This document shows positions 1-7,800 of a stretch of 28,057 bases of DNA, one piece after another. How positions within the stretch are numbered: position 1 is the stretch's first letter; each line of letters starts with the position of its first letter. This DNA comes from a virus, in the IMG/VR virus record IMGVR_UViG_3300009163_000140, positions 1-28,057 of that record. The stretch is one strand, 5' to 3'. The position numbers and the translations under genes are program-made. Under the pieces are notes generated by a model, which was given only the letters and a program-made list of their open reading frames with translations, did not search any database and was not told the origin of the DNA.

Positions 1-675
1 CCAATTTTCAGTTGGGTTACCATTTATAAATTGTTTCATATGTATCATACTCATTTCAGTAAATGAAGGTATAGTAGTTTTTTCTTTACCGATTATGTGT
101 GCCGCTATGCTGTACACCCAATCAGTGCTAACTGGCTCTTGCGGGTTACACTTCAACGTACTTTTATAATCTTCCCAATTTTCAAAAATATCTCTTACAA
201 TTTCAAAAAAAGTTTTAGCAGTAGTAGATTTTTTGAAATAGGTAATAGCATTATAAACGTCAGGTAATTTATTTTCATCAATGAACCTACGATACCCTCG
301 CACTTTTGAAATTTCTTGTTTTAAATTTCTAATAGTAGTACACAGAACCATATCCTGTTGTCCACACACATCAAACCAATGCATGATATTACGGGGAATA
401 ATCATATCTGATTCTAATTTAATGGTCTCATCATATGGACTAGCTTCATACACTTGCCAATCATTGATTAGTTTCCATTTACCATTTATATCTAAGTCAC
501 CATGTGGTAATGGGATAACCTGATCAAATTTAGAATAATTCACAGAATCATTGGTTACAATAGAAACATTCGCATATGGCATTACTTTATGAATACTTAT
601 TGCTAATGTTTCGGCACACTTCACATAATCTACTTCACTGGTATTCTGTGCCATTATAACAAACCCTTGACTCAT
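1..675 (-). CDS. GT-A-type glycosyltransferase-like protein, partial (C-terminus off window)
   Basis: I translated this frame by hand from the minus strand. It starts MSQGFVIMAQ at the ATG at 675-673 and stays open for 225 codons to the window edge, so its C-terminus is missing. It resembles the neighbouring 266-residue gene throughout: an N-terminal beta-alpha segment ending in SIVTND (residues 38-43; neighbour TLVTDN), then YEASPYDETIKLESDM (76-91; neighbour YEFSPYDETILLDADY). Near the visible end, MIHMKQFING resembles the neighbour's FHVMNKEN. These are the features of a nucleotide-sugar-binding GT-A fold, with a metal-binding acidic motif and a late histidine. The acidic motif here is ESD rather than DAD, so catalysis or metal use may differ. 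The start overlaps the upstream stop as ATGA, which suggests translational coupling. Sugar donor and acceptor cannot be read. A non-catalytic paralogue is possible. Confidence 0.72.
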   Translation of the reverse strand, partial: MSQGFVIMAQNTSEVDYVKCAETLAISIHKVMPYANVSIVTNDSVNYSKFDQVIPLPHGDLDINGKWKLINDWQVYEASPYDETIKLESDMIIPRNIMHWFDVCGQQDMVLCTTIRNLKQEISKVRGYRRFIDENKLPDVYNAITYFKKSTTAKTFFEIVRDIFENWEDYKSTLKCNPQEPVSTDWVYSIAAHIIGKEKTTIPSFTEMSMIHMKQFINGNPTENW

Positions 676-1472
676 TTAATTAACCCCAACATGTTTTCTT
701 TATTCATGACATGGAAGTCAGTATCTTTAATTGTAATAAATTCTTTACGAATTTTTCCTCTTTTCCAATTATCAAACATGACAGTGTATTCTACATTAAA
801 TTCATCATCGGTATCAGGATAGATAGTCGTATTCTTTCCAATGTGTACTAAATTCCATGGTATAATATCTTCCTTTTTATCTAAATGTCCATTAACTATT
901 CTTAGTGCTAGTGTCAATGCGTAATCGTTTCTAAAAGTATTTGCGATAAACCCATGTATATTTGAGTAATGGTCAAAATTATCCTGAACCATTTTAAGGC
1001 AATCAAAAACTTGACGGGCCCTAATATCTTTTTTAAAAGTAATAACAGTAGCCCATAGAGTTTTAAAACTATATCCACTCAATACCTCTTGGGTAGCGTC
1101 AGGATTCATTAAAAAACTTGTAGTATCGTGGCAACAGAAATCTGTAGGTAAATTAAAAGTATCTAATAATTTATTAGAATTAATAACATAATCTGCATCT
1201 AAGAGTATAGTCTCATCATAAGGACTGAACTCATATGCACGATATCTTCCCTTGTTTATCCATACTCCCCAATCACGCTTATTATTTCTGTCAGGCTCGG
1301 TGATTATAACCTTATCAAAAGTGTAAGTAGGATTCTCAGGCAATGATTCATTATCCGTAACTAATGTTACTGGTAAATTTAAAAAGTGATTAGCACGTTT
1401 AGCCGTAGCCACAGCCATATCATAGTAATTAAATTTTGGGCTGTTAAACGCAAATAAGAGAACACCTCTCAT
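672..1472 (-). CDS. GT-A-type glycosyltransferase-like protein
   Basis: This 266-residue protein is probably a cytoplasmic nucleotide-sugar transferase of the glycogenin-like GT-A type. The N-terminus has a hydrophobic strand (VLLFAFNSP), a helix and then PVTLVTDNE (residues 34-42), as in the nucleotide-binding half of such folds. YDETILLDADYVI (85-97) carries a DxD-type metal and nucleotide-sugar motif, DAD at 92-94. FHVMNKEN near residue 254 supplies the late histidine and lysine often seen in these folds. No signal peptide or membrane segment is visible. The start overlaps the upstream stop (ATGA), and its own stop overlaps the next paralogue in the same way, so the three genes look coupled. 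Its place directly after fibre-like genes suggests glycosylation of a virion protein, but DNA or host glycan modification is equally open. The family assignment rests on motifs only. Confidence 0.75.
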   Translation of the reverse strand: MRGVLLFAFNSPKFNYYDMAVATAKRANHFLNLPVTLVTDNESLPENPTYTFDKVIITEPDRNNKRDWGVWINKGRYRAYEFSPYDETILLDADYVINSNKLLDTFNLPTDFCCHDTTSFLMNPDATQEVLSGYSFKTLWATVITFKKDIRARQVFDCLKMVQDNFDHYSNIHGFIANTFRNDYALTLALRIVNGHLDKKEDIIPWNLVHIGKNTTIYPDTDDEFNVEYTVMFDNWKRGKIRKEFITIKDTDFHVMNKENMLGLIK

Positions 1473-1774
1473 CGTTTATTCTCTAATTCAACCCATTCTT
1501 GATACCAACTAGACATACCATCATTGTATGTAGCATACAATTTATCTTTCAATTCCTGTCTATTTACTTGTACAGGATTATTAAATGTATCAATTAAAAT
1601 AACCGTTTCATCGGTTACAGAATTTAAAAAATTAATCGTTTCTAAATTGGCGCGCCAAAGTCCACCTTGATCAGCAACAATAAATTTGCTGTCATACTTG
1701 TCTTTCAAATAAGATTTGGCTGCATTATGACTAAATCTAGCTTTAGCATCTGCAATTAGTGTTTTAGTATCCAT
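1469..1774 (-). CDS. small conserved-type protein of unknown function
   Basis: This 101-residue hydrophilic protein starts MDTKTLIADAKARFSHN. It is rich in charged and aromatic residues (VADQGGLWRAN near 33-43; SSWYQEWVELENKR at the C-terminus) and is predicted by eye to be mixed alpha/beta. It has no signal peptide, membrane span or enzyme motif. The start is well supported: AGGAG lies at 1785-1781, six bases before the ATG, and a late-promoter-like CTAAATA lies at 1797-1791. The stop overlaps the start of the glycosyltransferase-like gene by four bases (ATGA). The short leader and coupling suggest it opens a small three-gene late unit with the two transferases. From memory, similar small proteins occur next to tail fibre genes in other T4-like aquatic phages, but I cannot name a function. 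Confidence 0.75.
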   Translation of the reverse strand: MDTKTLIADAKARFSHNAAKSYLKDKYDSKFIVADQGGLWRANLETINFLNSVTDETVILIDTFNNPVQVNRQELKDKLYATYNDGMSSWYQEWVELENKR

Positions 1775-1790
1775 AATACTCTCCTACGAG

Positions 1791-1797
1791 TATTTAG
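1791..1797 (-). promoter_or_regulatory. late-promoter-like element CTAAATA
   Basis: CTAAATA on the minus strand lies 16 bases before the ATG at 1774, in the 48-base gap after the 317-residue protein. It matches the TATAAATA-type late motif of T4-like phages except for the first bases. If spaced as in T4, transcription would start about at the AGGAG ribosome site, giving a very short leader. This is the most divergent of the five elements in the window. Confidence 0.45.
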
Positions 1798-1822
1798 ATG
1801 GATACGAGTCAGTGGTATAAAA

Positions 1823-2776
1823 TTATACTACGGTGCCAGTAACTGTGGGTGTTCCCCAGCTAGCAGTTGGTAAATAAACATTTTCGGGTGGTACTATAGT
1901 AACAGTAGTTGCAGAACCTGTACCAGCAGTTAAACCATCTGGAACTTCGTCCCAAATTGTATAAAGAGTAATGACGTTGCCTACATCACCATTTGAGCCC
2001 TGAGTACCATTTGTTTTAGCAATTACTCTAATAAATGTAGCTAGATAACCAGCTGGGCCTGTGCTGGCTGTTTGTGTAAACAATGTAGTATTAGCTACAC
2101 CCAATGCATAATAGCCTGAATTTGTAGAAATAGTTGGCGCATTGCCACCTCCACCTACCTTAGTCACCCCGTTATATGAAGTACCTGCAATAGTAACAGA
2201 ACCTGTTATTGGAGAACTTAGTGCAACGGTTCCCACATTACTTGCTAAATCATTTAACAATAAGTTAATACCTGCAGTATTGTTCGCATGAGCACATGTA
2301 ACTTTTAACTGACCACCAGCGTTAAAAAAGTAACGGGCCGCGTCACCTGAACTAAAAGTAACAGTATGAGTAAATGTTATAGCCGTTGACCATGTACTAC
2401 CATATGTAGCAGTGTTTGATGTAGTAGAACCTTGTGTTGCAGCATTTAGTCTACTAGTATAAATTGTTGTTAAATTTGTAGGGATAGCGGAAAGATATGT
2501 AATTGTGCCACCTGATACAGGAGTAGCAACTGAAGTAATAGAGGTGCCTTGATGCGAGGCAGCGTTCGCAGTATTGCTTACTAAACTAGCCCATTGACTA
2601 GATGCGGCTATGGACCCGCCGGCTGCCACATTGGCTACCGCTGTTTGACCATACCCTGCATTTGTGCCACCTGTTGCCCAAACTGCATTTAAAGTTCCTG
2701 AAGTTGTAGTGGGATTACCACCAACTAGCGTGTTAAAATCAGATGCTTGTACCGTTCCATATTGTGCGTAAGTCAT
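1823..2776 (-). CDS. virion structural / tail fibre-like protein, Gly-Ala-Thr-rich
   Basis: This 317-residue protein starts MTYAQYGTVQASDFNTLVGG and is very rich in Thr, Ala, Gly, Ser and Asn with few charged residues, as in beta-rich phage fibre or decoration proteins. SGTLNAVWATGG and AGYGQT fall near residues 26-45; AGYGQT also occurs in the 408-residue protein just upstream. The central part (about 105-230) alternates beta-prone segments. The C-terminal part has FIRVIAKTNGTQG and a run of Thr, Val and Pro residues near VPPENVYLP. There is no signal peptide or membrane segment. The start has TAAGGA at 2788-2783, which overlaps the stop of the preceding gene, so the two are probably translated from one message. 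I read it as a virion component by composition and context. Its exact place in the particle is unknown. Confidence 0.7.
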   Translation of the reverse strand: MTYAQYGTVQASDFNTLVGGNPTTTSGTLNAVWATGGTNAGYGQTAVANVAAGGSIAASSQWASLVSNTANAASHQGTSITSVATPVSGGTITYLSAIPTNLTTIYTSRLNAATQGSTTSNTATYGSTWSTAITFTHTVTFSSGDAARYFFNAGGQLKVTCAHANNTAGINLLLNDLASNVGTVALSSPITGSVTIAGTSYNGVTKVGGGGNAPTISTNSGYYALGVANTTLFTQTASTGPAGYLATFIRVIAKTNGTQGSNGDVGNVITLYTIWDEVPDGLTAGTGSATTVTIVPPENVYLPTASWGTPTVTGTVV

Positions 2777-2785
2777 TTTTTATCC

Positions 2786-4012
2786 TTATCGTATGATAAC
2801 AATAGCTTCTACAGTACCTACACCAGACGATTCTTTGTCAGCTAATGCACGACCAATTGTGTTAAATGCAGTCGCTTCTCCCTCTAGGGCACCTCTAGCA
2901 ATACCTTGACCAGCACTTACTAATCGTTGACCTTTATGTATTTTACCAATGACTTTAACATGCACACGCCCACCTACTGCTACAGCAGGGTGTGTAGAAT
3001 CTGAACCTGCGCCTGAATTCATTAAGTACGCAACACTATTTGATATTACTCCAAATACATCTTCACTTAGTTCATACTTAACTGCGGTTATTTCTCTTTC
3101 CCCGCCCAATTCAACCACAGTACCTGCATCATATGGCGCATCAGCTTCAAATCTTTCAGCCAAGTCAGCATATGTTGCATTAAATCTTGAGCCAGTTGTT
3201 AATGTCCAATTACCTGTTATCGTACCCGCAGTAGAGTTCGCTCCTGTAGTAAGTATAGGAGTTTGCACATTTGCAGCAAGAATATTACCATTATAAGTAG
3301 GTAAAAAGCTAGAAACATTTGAATTGCTATAAGTTCCTGCAAAAGAGATAGGGTCTCCGTTTGCGTACATGTACTTGTCTGTTTTAATACCGTATAAGTT
3401 AGCGCCGGCAGAATTACTAATATAAATTCCACCACTGTTAAAAATTACAGCGTTTGCGCCAGAACCACCTGCACCGCCTGAAACTGTCCAAACTCCTGTT
3501 AATGTACCGGCTGTAGTTGCTGAACCAGTAGATATAGTAGTTGTTATTAACCCGCCAATGTTACTAGTAGTAATGTTAGCGTCCGCAATATTAGCATTTG
3601 CAGAAACAGTAAGATAGCTAAATGTAGCAGCATTTGCATTGCTGTTATTAGTAGCAGAAATATTATTTGCTTGTAAATTTCCAGTTACGGTTACTGCGCC
3701 GAAGGTTGTTGTTCCACCGCTAGAAGTAGATGTTAGTGCCAACCATGCTAATGAATTAGCCTCCCCGTCAGTTGGACAGACATATAGAGTCTGATTGTTA
3801 GTATTATACCAAAGTTGACCTCTTAACGGATTTGCTGGAGGAGTAGTATCGGCAAAATTTTCTAGTTGATGTACAAAATTTGTATCTAGTGTTTGACCGT
3901 ATCCTGCGTAGTTTCTACCCGGCAGTCCAATAGAAGTGCTAGTTGTATTAATTGTACCATCAGGAATGGTCGTTAATACTGTACCATCACTTTTAACAAT
4001 TGTATATGCCAT
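2786..4012 (-). CDS. tail fibre-like structural protein
   Basis: This 408-residue protein has three parts. The N-terminal part (about 1-95) holds PGRNYAGYGQTLDTNF, NPLRGQLWYN and QTLYVCP, a pattern I associate with fibre or decoration proteins of T4-like aquatic phages, and probably attaches to the particle. The middle (about 95-280) is Asn, Ala, Thr and Ser rich, like a fibre shaft, with two related motifs: AGTLTGVWTVSGG near 166 and AGTITGNWTLTTGS near 260. The C-terminal part starts near YADLAERFEADAPYD (about 281-295) and is more charged and globular, with VFGVISNSVAYLMN and GRVHVKVIGKIHKGQ. It may be the receptor-facing or trimerising head. A GATAAATA late element and a GGAGT ribosome site precede the start. 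The assignment is by motif and context; the receptor is unknown. Confidence 0.72.
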   Translation of the reverse strand: MAYTIVKSDGTVLTTIPDGTINTTSTSIGLPGRNYAGYGQTLDTNFVHQLENFADTTPPANPLRGQLWYNTNNQTLYVCPTDGEANSLAWLALTSTSSGGTTTFGAVTVTGNLQANNISATNNSNANAATFSYLTVSANANIADANITTSNIGGLITTTISTGSATTAGTLTGVWTVSGGAGGSGANAVIFNSGGIYISNSAGANLYGIKTDKYMYANGDPISFAGTYSNSNVSSFLPTYNGNILAANVQTPILTTGANSTAGTITGNWTLTTGSRFNATYADLAERFEADAPYDAGTVVELGGEREITAVKYELSEDVFGVISNSVAYLMNSGAGSDSTHPAVAVGGRVHVKVIGKIHKGQRLVSAGQGIARGALEGEATAFNTIGRALADKESSGVGTVEAIVIIR

Positions 4013-4036
4013 TTTTCAATTACTCCGATATCTTTT

Positions 4037-4044
4037 TATTTATC
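4037..4044 (-). promoter_or_regulatory. late-promoter-like element GATAAATA
   Basis: GATAAATA lies on the minus strand directly after the TAA stop of the 206-residue gene and 24 bases before the ATG of the 408-residue fibre-like gene. GGAGT (4026-4022) follows at normal ribosome-site distance. The octamer is identical to the ones at 4824-4831 and 27266-27273 and differs by one base from the T4 late motif TATAAATA. It would drive the fibre-like genes independently of upstream readthrough. Confidence 0.6.
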
Positions 4045-4665
4045 TTAAATAGTTACCAAGTTTGTAAGACTTTGTATTCTTACAGTGTAATCTATTTGGA
4101 TTTGTCTATTTAAACTTTTTTGAACTGGATGAAAAATGACATGAGTTAATAATCGTGTTATTACTTGCCCATTATTATCCGTTCCATAATTAGCCAATAA
4201 TCCCAATTCATCAAATACATATTGTCCATCCGTTTGTGTACTATTATCAAATGCATCTTGTCCTGCAGGCTCGCCGTAGTCTAGTAAGCATTGAACTAAA
4301 ATGTCAGTATAAACCTTACCAGTTACATGTGTAACAGTCATTTTATTTCTTGTAGGATCTAAGTTAAAAACGCTAGTATCATCTACAATTTTAGCATAAG
4401 TTTGATTATATAATGCTGCATTTATTCCAGTAGTATTTGGAGGTAGATATGTAATCACCCCGGTTTCGTCTACGCTTGCGCCGCCATTACCAAATGCCAT
4501 TTCATAAATTTCACCATACCCACGACTGCTTAGTGTGTTAGCAATAGCTTCTGACATGTTTTCATAATTAATAGCGTTTTTCTTATCTACAAATATTTGA
4601 CCATTATTTGGATCGTAGATTTTCAAAAAACCTTCTATTTTATAGGATAATGTAATCACCGACAT
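4045..4665 (-). CDS. probable virion (baseplate/tail) protein of unknown role
   Basis: This 206-residue protein starts MSVITLSYKIEGFLKIYDPN. The early segment GFLKIYDPNNGQIFVDKKN (residues 12-30) is beta-prone and leads into INYENMSEAIANTLSS. The mid part has EMAFGNGGASVDETGVITYLPP. The C-terminal part has LLTHVIFHPVQKSLNRQIQI and ends IDYTVRIQSLTNLV, a pattern of alternating beta strands. It has no signal peptide, membrane span or catalytic motif. GAGG about nine bases upstream supports the start, which overlaps the stop of the 50-residue ORF as TAATG. Placed between the giant baseplate-type gene and the fibre gene, it is most likely a small structural or connector protein. It shows no resemblance I can see to T4 gp8 or gp9, so I give no symbol. 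Confidence 0.68.
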   Translation of the reverse strand: MSVITLSYKIEGFLKIYDPNNGQIFVDKKNAINYENMSEAIANTLSSRGYGEIYEMAFGNGGASVDETGVITYLPPNTTGINAALYNQTYAKIVDDTSVFNLDPTRNKMTVTHVTGKVYTDILVQCLLDYGEPAGQDAFDNSTQTDGQYVFDELGLLANYGTDNNGQVITRLLTHVIFHPVQKSLNRQIQIDYTVRIQSLTNLVTI

Positions 4666-4817
4666 TAGTTATCGCCTCTTTTTTGCACTAGAACTTGTTT
4701 AGTATTTGGATCTGAAATTTTGAGGTGCGAGGAAAAATAGAAACCACCATTTTCATTGGGTTTTTTTTCGGGTGCTGTCACCTTATTTTCTTGACTTTCT
4801 GAAGATTTTTCTTTCAT
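4665..4817 (-). CDS. small 50-residue ORF sharing a motif with the next gene
   Basis: I found this ORF by reading the 168-base gap between two larger genes. It starts MKEKSSESQENKVTAPEKKP and ends HLKISDPNTKQVLVQKRGDN, with its TAA stop overlapping the ATG of the next gene (TAATG). The first 24 residues are Lys, Glu and Ser rich and probably disordered. The last 20 resemble residues 14-31 of the following 206-residue protein (FLKIYDPNNGQIFVDKKN), as if one short beta element were duplicated and cut at the same point. No clear Shine-Dalgarno precedes the start, but GATAAATA sits seven bases upstream, so the message could be almost leaderless. It may be a real small virion peptide or a remnant of a duplicated gene. 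The tight overlap and the shared motif favour a real coding sequence. Confidence 0.6.
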   Translation of the reverse strand: MKEKSSESQENKVTAPEKKPNENGGFYFSSHLKISDPNTKQVLVQKRGDN

Positions 4818-4823
4818 AATATT

Positions 4824-4831
4824 TATTTATC
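4824..4831 (-). promoter_or_regulatory. late-promoter-like element GATAAATA
   Basis: GATAAATA on the minus strand begins three bases after the TAA stop of the giant gene and ends seven bases before the ATG at 4817. It is identical to the octamers at 4037-4044 and 27266-27273. With T4 spacing, transcription would begin at or next to the ATG of the 50-residue ORF, so its main purpose may be to serve the 206-residue gene downstream. Confidence 0.55.
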
Positions 4832-4833
4832 AT

Positions 4834-7800
4834 TTAATTAACATCGCCATTTAAGAAAACTGCTGCTTGTGTATTACTTATTTGCAACGGATCTCCTAAA
4901 GTTTCATTATAATCATATGAGTTCCAAGTCTGATTATATAGTATATTAGTCATTCTATTAGACGATAACAACCCAAATACTTCAGTATATTGCGGAATAT
5001 AGACCTGCTCGCCTGTGCCATTTGCTCCACGCTGTAGCCCTGTTATGCTGTTAAGATCAATATCTACTGTAGTAAATTTAATCTGTTCCCCATTAATAAA
5101 CAATGTATTACCTTCTAACACTGTAATTAATAAACTGTTTCCTGTAGTAACACCTGATGTAATCTTAAGTATGGGAGATAAATTCTCCACTAAAATGTAG
5201 TAGTAATCACTGCTAATAATACTATTAGTACTCACATTGAATACAGTAATATTAGAAATCAGATTTTTATCAGCGGTTAATCCAATACTATAAATTCCAT
5301 CGACCGGAGCAGGTGCTGTAACATTTTGTATTACAGTATCGGTCAATCTAGTTACATCATTAACATATATCGTATCATGTGTATTATATAATGGCTCTAC
5401 TAACCAAGTTCTAGTTTGTGTATTTGCTCTATACACTACACCCTGATTAATTGTATTAACATTGAGTAAGAATACTTGTTCATTTGGAGTCGGAGAAGGC
5501 ATCATGCTAGTAATGATTACAACGTCACCAGCTTGAATTGTAGCTAGTATGCTTAAATTATTAGCAGGATTTATGCGTAATGAACTTGATGGTACACGAT
5601 AACCATTAACAGTTACCCATAAACGATCAACATTAACCTGTTCCCACTGTGTTACGTTCATTGTTCCTGAATCATTAGTTAAAACAAATTCGTCACCGTT
5701 TCTTTCACTTGATACTGAAAATTCAGTTGAATTAAAAATATCTTTAATATAATATGTAGTTCCTGCGATCAAGCCACCTAGTACAGGATCGCCTAAATCT
5801 ACCCCAAAGTCAGTAAATATTACAGGGGTTTCTAATACTAAATTATCAGTAGATGATACCGTAATTCTATTTCCATCTATTGGATCAGTTGAGGTTGCAG
5901 TTGCATCTACAGTAACCAGTGTGAAAATAGTATCAATCCATACATATCCGCCACTTATATAAGTAGAAACAGTAGTTATCGGATAATTAGTTGCAGTAAA
6001 AGCAGGATCATATGCTTGTGAATATAAATCAATTTGAGTATCGTTTATCACATGTACATAAAAAGTAACATTATTAAGTTGGGTAGAACCTAAAGTACCA
6101 TCAATTCTTACGATATCATTAGTAGTTAAATCATGGGGGACACCAGTGGTAACACGAACAGTCGGCGTGCCTCCTATATATGATATCATTAATCCCGAGC
6201 CTGTTCCTGGATCAAAAATACCTCCTCCATTAGTCTGACTGATGGTAAATGTAGTTAAGCCAGGTATAGAATCAATATAATACACTGTTCCGTCAGTAAG
6301 AATATTACCAAATCCAGTGCCCTTAAATATAATGGTTTGTCCTATTACAAATCCAGTAGTACTAACACATGTAATTAAATTACCAACTGAAGTACATGAT
6401 GTTACATTAGTTATAGCAAGATAAGGACTAATAGTATTGTTAACAGATATAATATTTGCTACTGTACTTGACGCCGAGTTTACATCGTACATTGTGCTTA
6501 GATATTGTCTATCAGTTAAATTATAAGAAGTAACCGCAATAGTATCACCTAAACTTGGACTAGACACAAAAGTAATTTCATTTAAATTAGAATCAATGGT
6601 ATAATCTGTATCTAAGACCCTTAAACCATTAACTTCAACAATTGCATTAGTAACATTATCATTACCTACAAAATTAGTTAATTCATAAGTACTAGTGCCG
6701 TCACTCAATATAATTTGAGTTTCAGGTATAGTATATCCGTATTGAGTTGGAACTGTTTCTCCAAATACTGCATATGACAAATAATCACTTTGAGTGTTAT
6801 AAGTACCAACTGCAAATATTATTTTTGCTGTTATGCCATTTTCTGAGATTCCAAAAGCATAATCATTTGTAATTAATTCGGCTCCTCCGGTTGCTGTAGT
6901 TAATGCTAATGGATTACCCGGATTATCAGGATCTTCTAATATAAATTCATTAGCATCACTGATACTTAATATATTATACACAGTTTGTGGTATTATAACT
7001 CCCCCAAACATTGTATCGCTAAAGGTAATATTTTGCCCCGGTATCAATGTGCCAGTTGTATGGCACGTAACTGTATTAGTAATACCATTGGTTTTAGTTA
7101 CTGTTTCTGTAGTTCCAAAGACTAATTTATTTCCATTTAAATAGCATATTGGAGGAGTCCACTCTGCACCCGAACCAACTTGAATAATGACCACCATTGA
7201 ACCTGTATCACTTGAAAGCACTAGTGTAGGGCCTGCTGTGCCAGTACCTATATTATATGTCGTAGAAACAGTAATACTATTAGTTATATAACTAATGGTT
7301 TTTACATAATATATTGTGTCTTCTAATATTCCGCCAAACGTTGTTCCTTGGAAAGTGATAGGACTATTTAGCACAAAGTCTCTAACACTTTCACAAGAAA
7401 TAGTGTTTGTGCCACTGGTTGTAGCAATCGCTACAGTTTCTTTAGGTACTGTGCCTGGGCTAATTACACCGCTGCCGGTGAATATGGTAGCAGAGTAATT
7501 ACAATTTAAGTTAATCTCATTCCATCCAGTAGTTGTATTAGTTATAATTGGATCAGATTTTGTGCTAGATTTTACTAACTGATTACCATTACCAACTTCA
7601 TACACATCAATTCTTAATCTGTCTGCAACAGGAGAGAAAGTCAATGGATTATTTAATACTACAACACTGTTAACCCAATCTACATAATAACTTGCATCAG
7701 GATATATTGTAGTGCTTACGCCTGTAGTGCCATCAATGACTGAAACTGTTAATTGTGCGGGAGTAGTAACTGCATAAAGGAAACTATAATATCTTTGTTG

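Noticed and set aside
281-523. Plus-strand ORF of 80 codons
   Set aside because: It lies opposite the glycosyltransferase-like frame that is open from 675 to the window edge and has clear paralogy to its neighbour; the plus-strand product has no recognisable pattern or ribosome site.
1785-1809. Direct repeat TACGAGT at 1785-1791 and 1803-1809 around the CTAAATA element
   Set aside because: A seven-base repeat at this distance could be chance, and no third copy was seen near other promoter-like elements.
2949-3296. Plus-strand ORF of 115 codons opposite the fibre-like gene
   Set aside because: It mirrors the low-stop Ala/Gly/Thr-rich codons of the fibre gene, and every supported gene is on the minus strand.
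3217-3435. Minus-strand ORF of 72 codons in another frame of the fibre-like gene
   Set aside because: It is nested in a well-supported gene and has no ribosome site or sensible composition.
4783-4833. Alternative 16-codon ORF starting directly after the giant gene's stop
   Set aside because: Its first codons are the GATAAATA element itself, it is very short, and the 50-residue frame overlapping it has a shared motif and a tight stop/start overlap.
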